This document shows, piece by piece, positions 16,696 to 25,645 of a DNA stretch of 64,000 bases. Made by a program: the position numbers and the translations under genes. The DNA comes from an uncultured Lachnospiraceae bacterium. Its GTDB lineage: Bacteria; Bacillota; Clostridia; Lachnospirales; Lachnospiraceae. The notes under the pieces are model-generated. The model was not told where the DNA came from and did no database searches. It saw nothing but the letters and a program-made list of their open reading frames with translations. Numbering within the stretch: position 1 is the first letter of the stretch; each line of letters begins with the position of its first letter. The stretch covers positions 85,246 to 149,245 of the forward strand of contig CAJTKK010000006.1 in the NCBI GenBank assembly GCA_910576535.1. The letters run 5' to 3'.

Positions 16696-18807
16696 TCAGA
16701 TATGGAGCAGCTTTTTCACGGTATTCATTGTCATACGGTATACGGCATAATCAATCAGCCCGATTATGATTAAAATGGCAAAACATATAAGGAGTACAAT
16801 GGTTTCATAAGAAGTTATTCTTCCGTCATTTGCATATAGGATGAGCAGAAATAAAGAGTACATGCCGGCCATACCGGTGACGGCGGGGGTTTTAAATATA
16901 TGGCTGCATTGCTTTTGCACCTCTTGGGAGAGAAAAGAGGGGGGCGCCCCTAGCTTTTTCAGGCTGTCAAACAGATACTGGTTGTTTAGCGCAATTGTCT
17001 GGCAGCGGGTATGGCTTATCACAAGAGCTGCCATAAGGCAGACCATAAAAATAAAAAGAAACATCAGATAAAGAACCCCCATGGTGCGGAGATAATCGTT
17101 GGTTAATAAAATACGGAAGCTGGGGCTGTATGCCCATAACTGCCGGAAAGATAAAGAATCCGGGTTGTCGTAGCTGATTTTAAACTCTTCCCCCATTTCA
17201 GTATCCATCCAATAAGTTTCACCGGCTTCATTGAGCATAATTTTGTTTACTCTGTTGTAAAATGAAACATGTTCGCAGCTTGAATCAAATGAGGAAACAA
17301 ATAAGCGGTAGAGGGCATTGGCGAATTCATAGGAGTCATTTTCTTCCACATTAAAGCGGACAATGTTGCCTTTCCATTGACTGGTCAATCCATCCTCCAT
17401 TGTTTGATAATCCGCAGAGTCGATGACATAATATCCGATGCTGTCGGAGAGCAGGTCATAATGTAAATACCCGGCGAATCTGGTAGCGATCTGTTTCCGT
17501 GTAATCATGTTCGTCAGATCTTTGGCGCTTTCGTTGGCATAAAAGTTCGTTTCTTCTTCATTGGTAATGAACATATATGTTCCGGGCGTAACGTCAACCG
17601 CCTCTCCGGTTAATGCCAGATAGGATTCTTCAGAAAGTATTTTCGCTTCCCCTTGAACCGGCACATATTCCGTGCGGTAATGATTATTGTCTTCCAAAAT
17701 AGAGGTGTATTGTCCAATTCCCAGGGAAATGTATTCACATTCTTCCCAGTCCTTTAAAGAAATGCCGTATTGTCCTGCCAGTTCCCTGACCGTCTTTTCT
17801 TCCGGGCCTTTCTGGTCTGCCCGGTATTGGTAGAAATAGTCATAAGGATATTTGGTATATTCAAGGTAAGCCGGAATGCCTGCTGCAGGATAAAAGATGG
17901 CAAAGGCAGCCCCCGCAATCAGGAGGGCAATTATGATCAGGCTGTTGACGGTCTGCTTTGCCTGGAATTTCATGATGCCCCTAAAAATCATATTTTTGTA
18001 AGGATTTTTGCGGCAATTTTTCCAGCCATGAGTTACTGCATGAAGCATTGTCATATAAAGTCCTGCAAATATGGGCAAATAAAGCAGGCCTAGCCAAGAC
18101 GGGGCATAGCTTTGAAAGAGCGCCTCCCATACTCTGGGGGAAAAATATCCGGTAACGGCGCTTGCCAGAATGATGAAGAAACCTATAGGGCCGCACCGCT
18201 TGCCTAATTCTTTTACTGGTTCGTTGATATGTTCTTCGTAGATGGTTTCCATCATATTGGTTCTTCTTAGGTAACGCCAGGAGCTAAGACAGGCAAACCC
18301 AACAGTGAACAGGAAAAATGACAAGGAAACGGACAGGCAGCGGAAATCGAAAACAAGATCCGTTTCCCTGCTGTCTATCAAGGTAAGCCGGAACAGGCTC
18401 CAGATTCCCCGTACAAAGGGAAAGCCGGCGAGGATGCCTGATGCCGCAGACAGGCTGCTTAGAAGAAAAATTTCGCAAAACAGCCCGGGAAGCAGGCGGT
18501 TTTTGGATGCCCCCAGGGCCATCAGGATGCCTAATTGCTTGGATTTGCGCCGGAAGAAGAGGTTTGCTGCATAGATGGTAAAAACTACGCATCCTAACAG
18601 TGTCATGACGAAAATGGCATACATCTGTTTCCGGCTGTCGCCCCCTATAGGAAACACAGTCTGTACCGGGGCAGAAAACATCAGCGCGGAGTAGGCGGAT
18701 ATAATCATCAATGCAATAAAGTTGCAGAATAAATATAGCCGTGAATGTTTTCTGTCTGCTTGCCGCAGTTTTTTTTCCAATTGTCTCATATGATATACTT
18801 GTGTCAT
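16696..18807 (-). CDS. FtsX-like ABC transporter permease (BceB-like)
   Basis: 703 residues. Four membrane helices at the N-terminus include a first FtsX-type core (FRRKSKQLGILMALGASKNR), more helices lie between 220 and 300, then a large extracellular domain of about 230 residues (about 310-545), and a final set of helices. This is the layout of the BceB/VraE permeases that move or remove antimicrobial peptides with a dedicated ATPase, whose gene lies 30 bp upstream. The RBS AGGAGGT precedes the ATG at 18807. Classical BceAB modules work with an OmpR-type pair; here the neighbour is a LytTR/GHKL pair. Confidence 0.88.
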   Translation of the reverse strand: MTQVYHMRQLEKKLRQADRKHSRLYLFCNFIALMIISAYSALMFSAPVQTVFPIGGDSRKQMYAIFVMTLLGCVVFTIYAANLFFRRKSKQLGILMALGASKNRLLPGLFCEIFLLSSLSAASGILAGFPFVRGIWSLFRLTLIDSRETDLVFDFRCLSVSLSFFLFTVGFACLSSWRYLRRTNMMETIYEEHINEPVKELGKRCGPIGFFIILASAVTGYFSPRVWEALFQSYAPSWLGLLYLPIFAGLYMTMLHAVTHGWKNCRKNPYKNMIFRGIMKFQAKQTVNSLIIIALLIAGAAFAIFYPAAGIPAYLEYTKYPYDYFYQYRADQKGPEEKTVRELAGQYGISLKDWEECEYISLGIGQYTSILEDNNHYRTEYVPVQGEAKILSEESYLALTGEAVDVTPGTYMFITNEEETNFYANESAKDLTNMITRKQIATRFAGYLHYDLLSDSIGYYVIDSADYQTMEDGLTSQWKGNIVRFNVEENDSYEFANALYRLFVSSFDSSCEHVSFYNRVNKIMLNEAGETYWMDTEMGEEFKISYDNPDSLSFRQLWAYSPSFRILLTNDYLRTMGVLYLMFLFIFMVCLMAALVISHTRCQTIALNNQYLFDSLKKLGAPPSFLSQEVQKQCSHIFKTPAVTGMAGMYSLFLLILYANDGRITSYETIVLLICFAILIIIGLIDYAVYRMTMNTVKKLLHI

Positions 18808-18837
18808 AGAATACCTCCTATAGATGAAAAATATGCT

Positions 18838-19584
18838 TTATATACTCATTTGCTTGATTGCCGCCAGCAGTTCATTCTGGAATTGGCTGCGGCTTGCCTT
18901 TTTTTCCATTTGGCGGTATATCGAGCCGTCTTTTAACAGAATAACGCGGTCGCAGAAGGAGGCTGCAAAACTGTCATGGGTGACCATAAAAATGGTTTCA
19001 CCCATTTGCTCCCTGGCTTTTACAAAAGCTCCGATAACTTTACAGCCTGATTTGGAGTCCAGATTGCCGGTCGGTTCGTCTGCAAGGATGATAAGAGGCC
19101 GGTTGATCATGCTGCGGGCTACGGCGGCTCTTTGCTTTTCCCCGCCGGATATCTGTGCCGGATATTTATCCATGATGTGGCCTATGCCGAACATTTCGGC
19201 AAGCTGGTTGGCAAGCTGGCCGGCTTCTTCTAAGGCCTTGCCCTGCACAATCCGGGGAACTAGTATGTTTTCCCGGATTGTCAGCCCGTCTAAAAGCATA
19301 AAGTCCTGGAAGACAAAACCTATTTTGATATTCCTGATTTGCGCCAATGCATCTTCTTTCAGATCCGTAAGACTGGCGCCGTCCAGCAGGATACTCCCTT
19401 TGTCAAAAGGAATATAGCAGGAAATACAGTTTAAAAGAGTTGTTTTGCCGGATCCGGATGGCCCCATAACAGCAACAAATTCACCTTGAGCCACATGAAA
19501 ATCAATACCGTTCAGCGCTTGGCATTTCCATGATTCTTGCCCCTTTTGCGAGTAAGATTTGTAAAGGTTTTTTACATATAGCAT
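18838..19584 (-). CDS. ABC transporter ATP-binding protein (BceA/LolD/MacB type)
   Basis: 248 residues: Walker A GPSGSGKTTLLN, Q-loop FVFQDFML, signature ISGGEKQRAA, Walker B LIILADEPTGNLD, and switch VTHD. The length and sequence fit the ATPases of FtsX-type peptide exporters. First gene of a leftward two-gene operon; the region upstream (19585-19866) carries two pairs of direct repeats that resemble LytTR boxes and separates it from the divergent regulator gene. Confidence 0.92.
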   Translation of the reverse strand: MLYVKNLYKSYSQKGQESWKCQALNGIDFHVAQGEFVAVMGPSGSGKTTLLNCISCYIPFDKGSILLDGASLTDLKEDALAQIRNIKIGFVFQDFMLLDGLTIRENILVPRIVQGKALEEAGQLANQLAEMFGIGHIMDKYPAQISGGEKQRAAVARSMINRPLIILADEPTGNLDSKSGCKVIGAFVKAREQMGETIFMVTHDSFAASFCDRVILLKDGSIYRQMEKKASRSQFQNELLAAIKQMSI

Positions 19585-19629
19585 AATAATGTTTTCCTTT
19601 CTTTTTTAAGAGTAATGTTTCTGCCGCCT

Positions 19630-19752
19630 ATTATGAAAATATCACAAAAAAGGAGGATCATCTGCGGGGAGGTAAAGACTGGCGCTTCTGGCGTAAAGTT
19701 TACATGGGCGCTGCAAAAAATGTAAAAACCGGGCAGTCCGGATGTAAAGTTT
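19630..19752 (-). promoter_or_regulatory. Candidate LytTR-box promoter of the ABC transporter operon
   Basis: On the plus strand four 9-bp elements run GTAAAGACT (19672-19680), GTAAAGTTT (19693-19701), GTAAAAACC (19722-19730) and GTAAAGTTT (19744-19752). They form two pairs with repeat-to-repeat periods of 21 and 22 bp, the two-turn spacing that LytTR dimers recognise. On the minus strand the last element ends about 13 bp before a poor -35, and a -10-like CATAAT lies at 19635-19630, as expected for an activator-dependent promoter. Confidence 0.5.
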
Positions 19753-19866
19753 GGCATAAGGGAAGAATAGAAGCAGCGGAAATAGGAGGAAAATAGACGG
19801 CATATATGCTATGCTAATAAAATAAGATAAAAAACGAAAATGTATGGAAAGAAAGGCGGAAGAAAT

Positions 19867-20580
19867 ATGCTGCGTATTGCATTATGCGACGATGAAGCGG
19901 AAGCCAGGGATGCATTGCGGTTTCAATTGGAGAAAATGCTGATAGAGGAATCAGAAGAAATTGTCTATGAATTTTCTTCAGGGGTAAATGCCGTATCATG
20001 GTTTGAAAAGCATCCGGGTGAAATAGATTTGCTTTTTTTGGATGTGGAAATGAAGGGATTGAACGGGATGGAAACGGCAGAGAGGATCAGGGAAATGGAC
20101 GATAATCTTTTGATTGTGTTTATAACCGGATATGATGACTATGTTTTTGACGGCTATAGGGTTGGCGCTTTGGACTATTTGCTAAAGCCTGTTTCCGCGG
20201 AAAAACTGTATGGGCTGCTTGGGCGGGTGCGCAAGAAGGCTGCCCAGGAAGAGGCACAGAGTTTTACCGTGAAAAATATAGACGGGACATGGCGTTTCCG
20301 CTTGTCAGATATTTTGTATTTTTACTCGGACAAGCGGAGGGTTTTCCTTGTTGCAAAGAAAGGGGAATATCCTTTTTATGCCAGGCTGGATGATATCGGG
20401 AAGCGGCTTGAACCTTATTTTGTGAGGATCCATCAACGTTATCTTGTCAATCCTGAAAATGTGGATTATTTGAATGGGGAGTCCGTTACGCTGGGGGATG
20501 TCAGGCTGCCATGCAGCAGAAAATATAAAGAAACGGCTATGAGGAAAATTGCCAGAGCCATGATGGAGGGAGTTCTTTAA
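19867..20580 (+). CDS. LytTR-family response regulator beside the ABC transporter
   Basis: 237 residues. The receiver has CDDEAE, phospho-acceptor in LFLDVEMKG and Lys in LLKPVS; the C-terminal LytTR domain contains FVRIHQRYLVNPENV and ends in a basic helix. ATG 19867 is chosen over an in-frame ATG at 19840 because GGCGGA lies at a proper distance. The stop overlaps the kinase start (TAATG), so both are translated together. It most likely binds the direct repeats just upstream and activates the divergent ABC transporter operon. Confidence 0.9.
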   Translation: MLRIALCDDEAEARDALRFQLEKMLIEESEEIVYEFSSGVNAVSWFEKHPGEIDLLFLDVEMKGLNGMETAERIREMDDNLLIVFITGYDDYVFDGYRVGALDYLLKPVSAEKLYGLLGRVRKKAAQEEAQSFTVKNIDGTWRFRLSDILYFYSDKRRVFLVAKKGEYPFYARLDDIGKRLEPYFVRIHQRYLVNPENVDYLNGESVTLGDVRLPCSRKYKETAMRKIARAMMEGVL

Positions 20581-21908
20581 TGACTGTTTTTCTTTTTTTG
20601 TGTTTTTGGTGTATTGCCAGCGTCTGGAATGCATGGCTGATTATGAAGACGATGGAATTTTTAATAGAGGTTTCTAAAAGGCGTACCATGCGGCTTCTTA
20701 TGCTGGCCGCTTGTTTTGCGCTGGCTAAAACAGTGATTTTTGTGGGGGATCCAGTCAATATTGTATGCGCTACTTCCTTTTTCCTGTTTGCTGTCAAGGT
20801 ATCCTGCGGGGGAGGGCTGTGGAAAAAAGCGGCAATCGGGTTAATGTATACCAGCGTTTTTTTTGCTTTTAATGCGATCAGGGATAATTACATAATATAC
20901 GATATACGTCTGCTTGACAGGCAGCCAATGTTATGTCTGACTTTAACGGCGGCAATCAGCCTTTTGTTTGCGGTTTTCTTGTATGTATGCATACGGAAAT
21001 ACGCGCCGGATGAAGATTATGAGCTTTCGGACAGTATGTGGAAACTGTTAATTCTGCTTGAGGCAACGCCATTTAGTATCGTATTCAGTATTGTAATTTT
21101 ATTTCATAGATATGAAATGGAAAATAATTGGATTACAACTACTTATGAATACGCGGTCATTCTTATATTTGCTTTTTTATCATTTATCAGCCTATTCTGG
21201 TGTGTATTGGTTTTGGCAAAGCAGCAGAAACTGGAACATCAGAGTATGCTTGCGGAAATCAATGGGAAATATTATGAATCTTTGGAACAGCAGCATTTTG
21301 AAATGCGCCGGTTCCGGCATGATTTTGCCAATCACATACAGGTATTGTCTGTCCTTTTGCCGGAACAAAGGGATGAGTATATCAGAAATTTAGCAAAAAA
21401 CATTGCGGTAGCCCAGCCCCTTCCCTACTGTAAAGATACGACTGTCAATGCAGTGCTGTCTGTAAAGAAAAATATGATGGAATATCATGGGATACACATG
21501 GAAGCGGCGGTGGATATTCAGGAGGAACTTCCTTTTGATAAGACGGATATCTGCGCTTTATATGCCAATGCCTTGGATAATGCGATGGAAGCCTGCATGA
21601 AGCTTGAAGAGGAATGCACGGTGATGCTTATAAGCAAAGCCCGTAAGGGGCTGTTTTGTTTAGAAGTCCGTAATCCGGCTGCGGGGGAAGATCCGGAGGC
21701 TCTTTTTTCCTTGTCTGGAAAACGGAAGTCCGGGCATATGCCCCCAACGTCTAAAATAGATAAGGGCAATCATGGCCTTGGGTTAAAAAGTATAAAAGAA
21801 ATCGTAGAAAGATATGGGGGAGGGATGGAATTAAAAACGGAAGGCGGCATTTTTAATTTGTTTTTATATCTTCCCCTTTCTGGCCAATCACGGGAAAATC
21901 CGGTATGA
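20580..21908 (+). CDS. GHKL sensor histidine kinase
   Basis: 442 residues with about six membrane helices in the first 215 residues, a coiled linker (KQQKLEHQSMLAEINGK), a phospho-His box RRFRHDFANHIQVL and an ATP-binding domain (ALYANALDNAMEACMK, NHGLGLKSIKEIVERYGGG). Its start overlaps the regulator stop by one base. Together with the ABC transporter it resembles a peptide-sensing and detoxification module. Confidence 0.88.
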   Translation: MTVFLFLCFWCIASVWNAWLIMKTMEFLIEVSKRRTMRLLMLAACFALAKTVIFVGDPVNIVCATSFFLFAVKVSCGGGLWKKAAIGLMYTSVFFAFNAIRDNYIIYDIRLLDRQPMLCLTLTAAISLLFAVFLYVCIRKYAPDEDYELSDSMWKLLILLEATPFSIVFSIVILFHRYEMENNWITTTYEYAVILIFAFLSFISLFWCVLVLAKQQKLEHQSMLAEINGKYYESLEQQHFEMRRFRHDFANHIQVLSVLLPEQRDEYIRNLAKNIAVAQPLPYCKDTTVNAVLSVKKNMMEYHGIHMEAAVDIQEELPFDKTDICALYANALDNAMEACMKLEEECTVMLISKARKGLFCLEVRNPAAGEDPEALFSLSGKRKSGHMPPTSKIDKGNHGLGLKSIKEIVERYGGGMELKTEGGIFNLFLYLPLSGQSRENPV

Positions 21909-22012
21909 AGCTATGCTTCAGGAAATGAAAGCGGTTTGGAGGTTTATGGGGCAATTACCGGATATCGGTTATGTCAAGGCAGAGGTATGGGGATTCCGCA
22001 TAGGACGGTTAG

Positions 22013-22041
22013 TTGACGGGGCTGAGTCATTGGGGTTAGAA
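22013..22041 (+). promoter_or_regulatory. Possible promoter of the class D beta-lactamase gene
   Basis: TTGACG (22013-22018), 17-bp spacer, TTAGAA (22036-22041), about 50 bp before the start codon. The -10 is weak. I do not see a copy of the TTAC-N4-GTAA dyad found before blaI, so BlaI control of this gene is not shown by the sequence. Confidence 0.35.
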
Positions 22042-22091
22042 CAGTGAAGAGAACAGAGACAAGAGGAAAGAGCCGGGAGGAGGAAGAGGCA

Positions 22092-23063
22092 GTGGTAAAA
22101 AAGATAAATGGAAAAATGATGTGCGGTATGCTGACAGTAACGTTGATTTTGGCAGGCTGTACAGGATGCGGCGGAAAAAAAGCGGAACAGATGGAATCAA
22201 GAAGTGAAAAAAAGGAGGAAAGAGAAGCGGAAGCAAATAAGAATTTACCGGAAACAACAGAACAGATCGTTTCCGGAAACGAGGTGGAGGAACCGGAATG
22301 GGCGGATGCAGACTGGGCCGGATATTTTGAGGGTCGTAATGGGGCAGCGGTAGTATACAATGCTGCTCAAAAGCAGTATGCGGTTTATAATGACAAAACC
22401 GCATCGGTGCAAAGGCCGCCTTGTTCTACATTCAAAATTATCTCATCGCTGACTGCTTTGGAATGTGGGGCAGTTGACCCGGATGATTCTGTCCGCACTT
22501 GGAGCGGCGAGATATTCTGGAACGAAGACTGGAATAAAGATTTGGATTTCAGGGAGGCATTTACTTCCTCATGTGTCTGGTATTTCCGGGAATTGATAGA
22601 TGAGATTGGGAAAGAACGGATGCAGGAGGAACTGGAGAGGCTTGCATATGGGAACTGTGATATTTCCGATTGGGAAGGGAAGCTTAATACCAATAACAGC
22701 AATAGGGCATTGACCGGTTTTTGGATCGAATCATCTTTGGCAATTTCCCCTAAAGAGCAGGTGGAGGTAATGGAACGTATTTTTGGGGATGGTTCCGTTT
22801 ATTCAGAACATACACGGAATGAATTAAAGAAAGTAATGCTTGTACCGGAAACGGATGAGACAGATATTTTGATTTATGGGAAAACCGGAATGGGAAAAGC
22901 GGACGGGATTGTGGTTGATGCATGGTTTACGGGATTTGCGGAAGGAAAAGAGGGGATGATTTATTTTTGTGTTTATCTTGGCGAATCGGAAGGGATGGAA
23001 GTATCCAGCCTGACAGCAAAAGAGATTGCCATCCGGATTCTTTCCAGCCATTACGGGGAATGA
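22092..23063 (+). CDS. Class D beta-lactamase-like lipoprotein
   Basis: 323 residues. Lipobox LAGC (Cys23) anchors it outside the membrane; an acidic linker follows. The active-site motifs of class D serine beta-lactamases are all present: STFK at 112-115, SCV at 160-162, YGN at 186-188 and KTG at 264-266. These enzymes acylate and hydrolyse penicillins. GTG 22092 has GGAGGAGG 7-8 nt upstream, better than the in-frame GTG at 22044. It converges on blaR1, whose sensor domain belongs to the same fold. It could be an active enzyme or a penicillin-binding receptor; the intact SxV and KTG motifs favour activity. Confidence 0.85.
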   Translation: MVKKINGKMMCGMLTVTLILAGCTGCGGKKAEQMESRSEKKEEREAEANKNLPETTEQIVSGNEVEEPEWADADWAGYFEGRNGAAVVYNAAQKQYAVYNDKTASVQRPPCSTFKIISSLTALECGAVDPDDSVRTWSGEIFWNEDWNKDLDFREAFTSSCVWYFRELIDEIGKERMQEELERLAYGNCDISDWEGKLNTNNSNRALTGFWIESSLAISPKEQVEVMERIFGDGSVYSEHTRNELKKVMLVPETDETDILIYGKTGMGKADGIVVDAWFTGFAEGKEGMIYFCVYLGESEGMEVSSLTAKEIAIRILSSHYGE

Positions 23064-23079
23064 CAAATCCCCGATGATA

Positions 23080-24894
23080 TCATTGGATGGAGCCGTCCAT
23101 TTCCCAGAGATTTAAGCCGGAAAGAATGGAAAGCGTAAGGTTTGCGGCAGTTTTGCCGGTGGCAAGGCTATCGTTCTGGATATTGGCGGCAAAGAAGTAA
23201 ATATGTTCTTCTTTTTCCAGATATCCAATGAACCAGCCGGAAGCGTTGCTCCCGTTGATTTGTGCCGTACCTGTCTTTCCGTAGAGGGAGCCTTGGCCGG
23301 AAGAAGAAAGGAATATGGAATCTTTTACGGCGGCAATGTTTTCCGGGGAAAATCCAAACTGATTGTTATAAAATCTTTCCAGTAATTCCACTTGTTCAAT
23401 AGGGGATATTTTTAAGGAAGAGTGAATCCAGTAAGAAGAAATGTCCCCCTTAACGGTTTGGTTGCCATATCCGATTCCGTGGACATAGTTTCGGATCGAA
23501 GGCAGGCCGGCTCTTTGGTCTAACTCCTGGAAATACCAGGTAACAGAATTTTGCATAGCAGATTCCAGGGTCTGATCCTCATTCCACACATCGTAAACAT
23601 ATTGCTGCCCGTTCCAGGAAAGTTTTGACTGCCTGGGGGAGATAATGCCGGATTCAAGGGCAAACAAGGCGCTATAAATTTTATAGGTGGAAGCTGGGGC
23701 AATACGCGTAGCGGCCTGCTCTTTATTATAAATCTGCCATGAGCCGTCTGCTGCATCGTATAATACAAAGCTGCCGTTATTCGTGCCAAAGGAGGCATCT
23801 AAATCAAGATATGTAATGTCTTTGCCCTGTTCATCAAAGAAATAGCGGTTATGTTCAGCCGCTTGTATGGACAGGAGCGGGGAGGATACGAGCAGAAGGA
23901 TGGCGATCAGTGAGCAGGAAAGAAGGCTATATAGTTTTTTCCGGAAGGATGCCGGATGATAATGGGCGATATTCAAAATCCTCTTTTTCATTTGCGCCAT
24001 ACTGCCATGGATTCCGGAAGTAAAAGGAAATGGCGTAAGGGATACTTTTTGCACAAAATTGATCAAAGTATTCCCATAGTCCTGATAGGCTTCTTTCTGA
24101 AGCATTTCTAAAACAGAAGCATCGCAGGCGATTTCCCTGTCGTTCCCCATTTCTCTTAAGGCATACCATACAAATGGATTGAACCAGTATACTATGCCTG
24201 CAATATTCATGATATAATTTGCCAGTGCGTCTTTATGCTTATAGTGCTGAAGTTCATGCAGCAGCATATAACGGATGTCTTTTTCCCTGCAGCCGGAAAT
24301 CAAATGAATCGGCAAATAGATACATGGGCAAAAAAGGCCGGCAATGACGGGGGATCTTAGAAATGCTGTGCTGTAAACAGGGATGTTTTTTCTTATATTC
24401 ATTTCTTGTAAGCATTGTCTGTAGATTCTATGTACAGCCTGGCTCTGCAAAGGCAGGGAGGCCCGTTTGAAAGCAAGGAAACGTAAAACCGATTTGGCAA
24501 CAAGGAGGATCATGACGAAGATACCGGCTATCCATATGGTGCATAAGGTAAAGCCAACTGCCGAAGGGGTCTTTTCGCTGACCGAAATGCTAAAGTCATT
24601 CATCCAGCTTGCGGTATATGCCGGGGTAAGAGCAGCCGCTTCTCCTATAGCGTTTCCAGCGTGAGAACCCAGGCCGCTGTTCCAAGCCCAAAACCATGGG
24701 AAAATATGCGGAAAGGGGATGGAACCGGCCGGTATAAAAGGAACGGCTAATAAGACAAGCAGCAGGAACCAGAGGCGGTACTGCATATGGCTGGTCAGAT
24801 GGTTTTTCAACAGGTATTTTGCCGCCAGAAATATTCCGATGAGGACACTGATAAAAAGATTGCATATGGAAAACCGGATCATAAAATCTGCCAC
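23080..24894 (-). CDS. blaR1: BlaR1-type beta-lactam sensor/signal transducer
   Basis: 604 residues. Membrane helices at the N-terminus surround an M56 zinc metalloprotease domain with HELQH at 213-217 (HELQHYKHKDAL) and a glutamate further on. After a last helix comes an outside penicillin-sensor domain of class D beta-lactamase fold: STYK at 402-405, SVTWYF, GYGN and YGKTGTA. Acylation of the sensor Ser activates the protease, which leads to loss of the BlaI repressor. GTG 24894 follows GGAGG by 8 nt and lies 1 bp after the blaI stop, so the two are co-translated; an ATG 78 bp further upstream lies inside blaI. Ends 16 bp from the converging beta-lactamase gene. Confidence 0.93.
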   Translation of the reverse strand: MADFMIRFSICNLFISVLIGIFLAAKYLLKNHLTSHMQYRLWFLLLVLLAVPFIPAGSIPFPHIFPWFWAWNSGLGSHAGNAIGEAAALTPAYTASWMNDFSISVSEKTPSAVGFTLCTIWIAGIFVMILLVAKSVLRFLAFKRASLPLQSQAVHRIYRQCLQEMNIRKNIPVYSTAFLRSPVIAGLFCPCIYLPIHLISGCREKDIRYMLLHELQHYKHKDALANYIMNIAGIVYWFNPFVWYALREMGNDREIACDASVLEMLQKEAYQDYGNTLINFVQKVSLTPFPFTSGIHGSMAQMKKRILNIAHYHPASFRKKLYSLLSCSLIAILLLVSSPLLSIQAAEHNRYFFDEQGKDITYLDLDASFGTNNGSFVLYDAADGSWQIYNKEQAATRIAPASTYKIYSALFALESGIISPRQSKLSWNGQQYVYDVWNEDQTLESAMQNSVTWYFQELDQRAGLPSIRNYVHGIGYGNQTVKGDISSYWIHSSLKISPIEQVELLERFYNNQFGFSPENIAAVKDSIFLSSSGQGSLYGKTGTAQINGSNASGWFIGYLEKEEHIYFFAANIQNDSLATGKTAANLTLSILSGLNLWEMDGSIQ

Positions 24895-24895
24895 G

Positions 24896-25282
24896 TCAGT
24901 TACCTCCTTTGCCGGAATCCTTTGAAAGAAGGGCGCGGAGTGTATTGATTTCGGCTTCGGAGAGTTTGCCATTATCTATATAAGCGGACAGCATGGCGGA
25001 AATGTGGCCGCCATAAAAGCGGTTAAGAAAAGAGCTGCTTTCCTGGCCGATGTATTCCTTTTCATCGACTAAAGGAGTGTAGACGAAGACCCGGCTTTGT
25101 TTTTCGTAGGTGAGGGCGCCTTTGGTGACTAAGCGTTTGATCAATGTCTGTATTGTTTTAGGGCTCCAGGCTGTAGTTTTGATTAAACGGTCTGTGATTT
25201 CATTCGTGCTGATTGGCGCGTGCTTCCATACAATTTTCATTACTTCAAATTCTGCTTCGGAAATTTGCGGTAAAGATTTCAC
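24896..25282 (-). CDS. blaI: BlaI/MecI-family transcriptional repressor
   Basis: 128 residues, the normal BlaI length, using GTG 25282, with GGAGGG 7 nt upstream. The ATG at 25297 actually overlaps that ribosome binding site. Residues 1-75 are a winged helix (ISEAEFEVMKIVWKHAP, TTAWSPKTIQTLIKRLVTKG) and the rest is the dimerisation region where the linked protease cuts. It should repress its own operon through the dyad at 25303-25314. Confidence 0.93.
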   Translation of the reverse strand: MKSLPQISEAEFEVMKIVWKHAPISTNEITDRLIKTTAWSPKTIQTLIKRLVTKGALTYEKQSRVFVYTPLVDEKEYIGQESSSFLNRFYGGHISAMLSAYIDNGKLSEAEINTLRALLSKDSGKGGN

Positions 25283-25302
25283 AATTGATCCCTCCATAAG
25301 TC

Positions 25303-25350
25303 TTACGTGTGTAATAAAAAAAGTATAAAATATGGTTTTAAGAATGTCAA
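25303..25350 (-). promoter_or_regulatory. blaI-blaR1 promoter with candidate BlaI operator
   Basis: On the minus strand TTGACA (25350-25345), 17-bp spacer, TATACT (25327-25322) form a near-consensus promoter. Just downstream, over the expected start of transcription, lies the dyad TTAC-ACAC-GTAA (25314-25303), which resembles the TACA/TGTA core of BlaI operators. Confidence 0.65.
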
Positions 25351-25382
25351 TGGTTATTCAGTGTGTACTCCATGACACAGAA

Positions 25383-25402
25383 CGTTCTTTTCTAAAAGAA
25401 CG
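25383..25402. repeat. 20-bp perfect palindrome
   Basis: CGTTCTTTT, 2-nt centre CT, AAAAGAACG: arms of 9 bp with no T-run after them on either strand beyond four T. Too short a loop for a normal terminator; it looks more like an operator for an unknown regulator, at the left edge of the accessory island. Confidence 0.5.
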
Positions 25403-25571
25403 GGAGTTTTATCTAAAAATATAAATAGAGCAGATTTATATTTTTAAGTGAAATATAGTATGAGGTGCGCATATTGATAATGGCGGATGATTTAACGTAA
25501 CATAAATTTTTATGAATATTGACATGACATAATTAATAAATTAAAATTTTTATATGGAAAATATATAATAA

Positions 25572-25604
25572 ATGACAAAATATGTCATTGAGAATGCTTA
25601 AAAT
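25572..25604 (+). promoter_or_regulatory. WYL-type operator/promoter, copy 1
   Basis: 17-bp dyad ATGACA-AAATA-TGTCAT (25572-25588), then TAAAAT (25599-25604) exactly 11 nt after TGTCA. There is no -35 at the usual distance. It drives the broken small gene at 25646. Same design as copies at 31138, 32495 and 33623. Confidence 0.6.
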
Positions 25605-25645
25605 ATATAAAGACATAGAATAAGCAAAGCGGATAGGATGTGGAA

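Noticed and set aside
21945..21985. Imperfect palindrome (TTACCGGATATCGGTTA) upstream of the beta-lactamase as a BlaI operator
   Set aside because: The arms are offset by one base and do not contain the TTAC-N4-GTAA arrangement seen before blaI.
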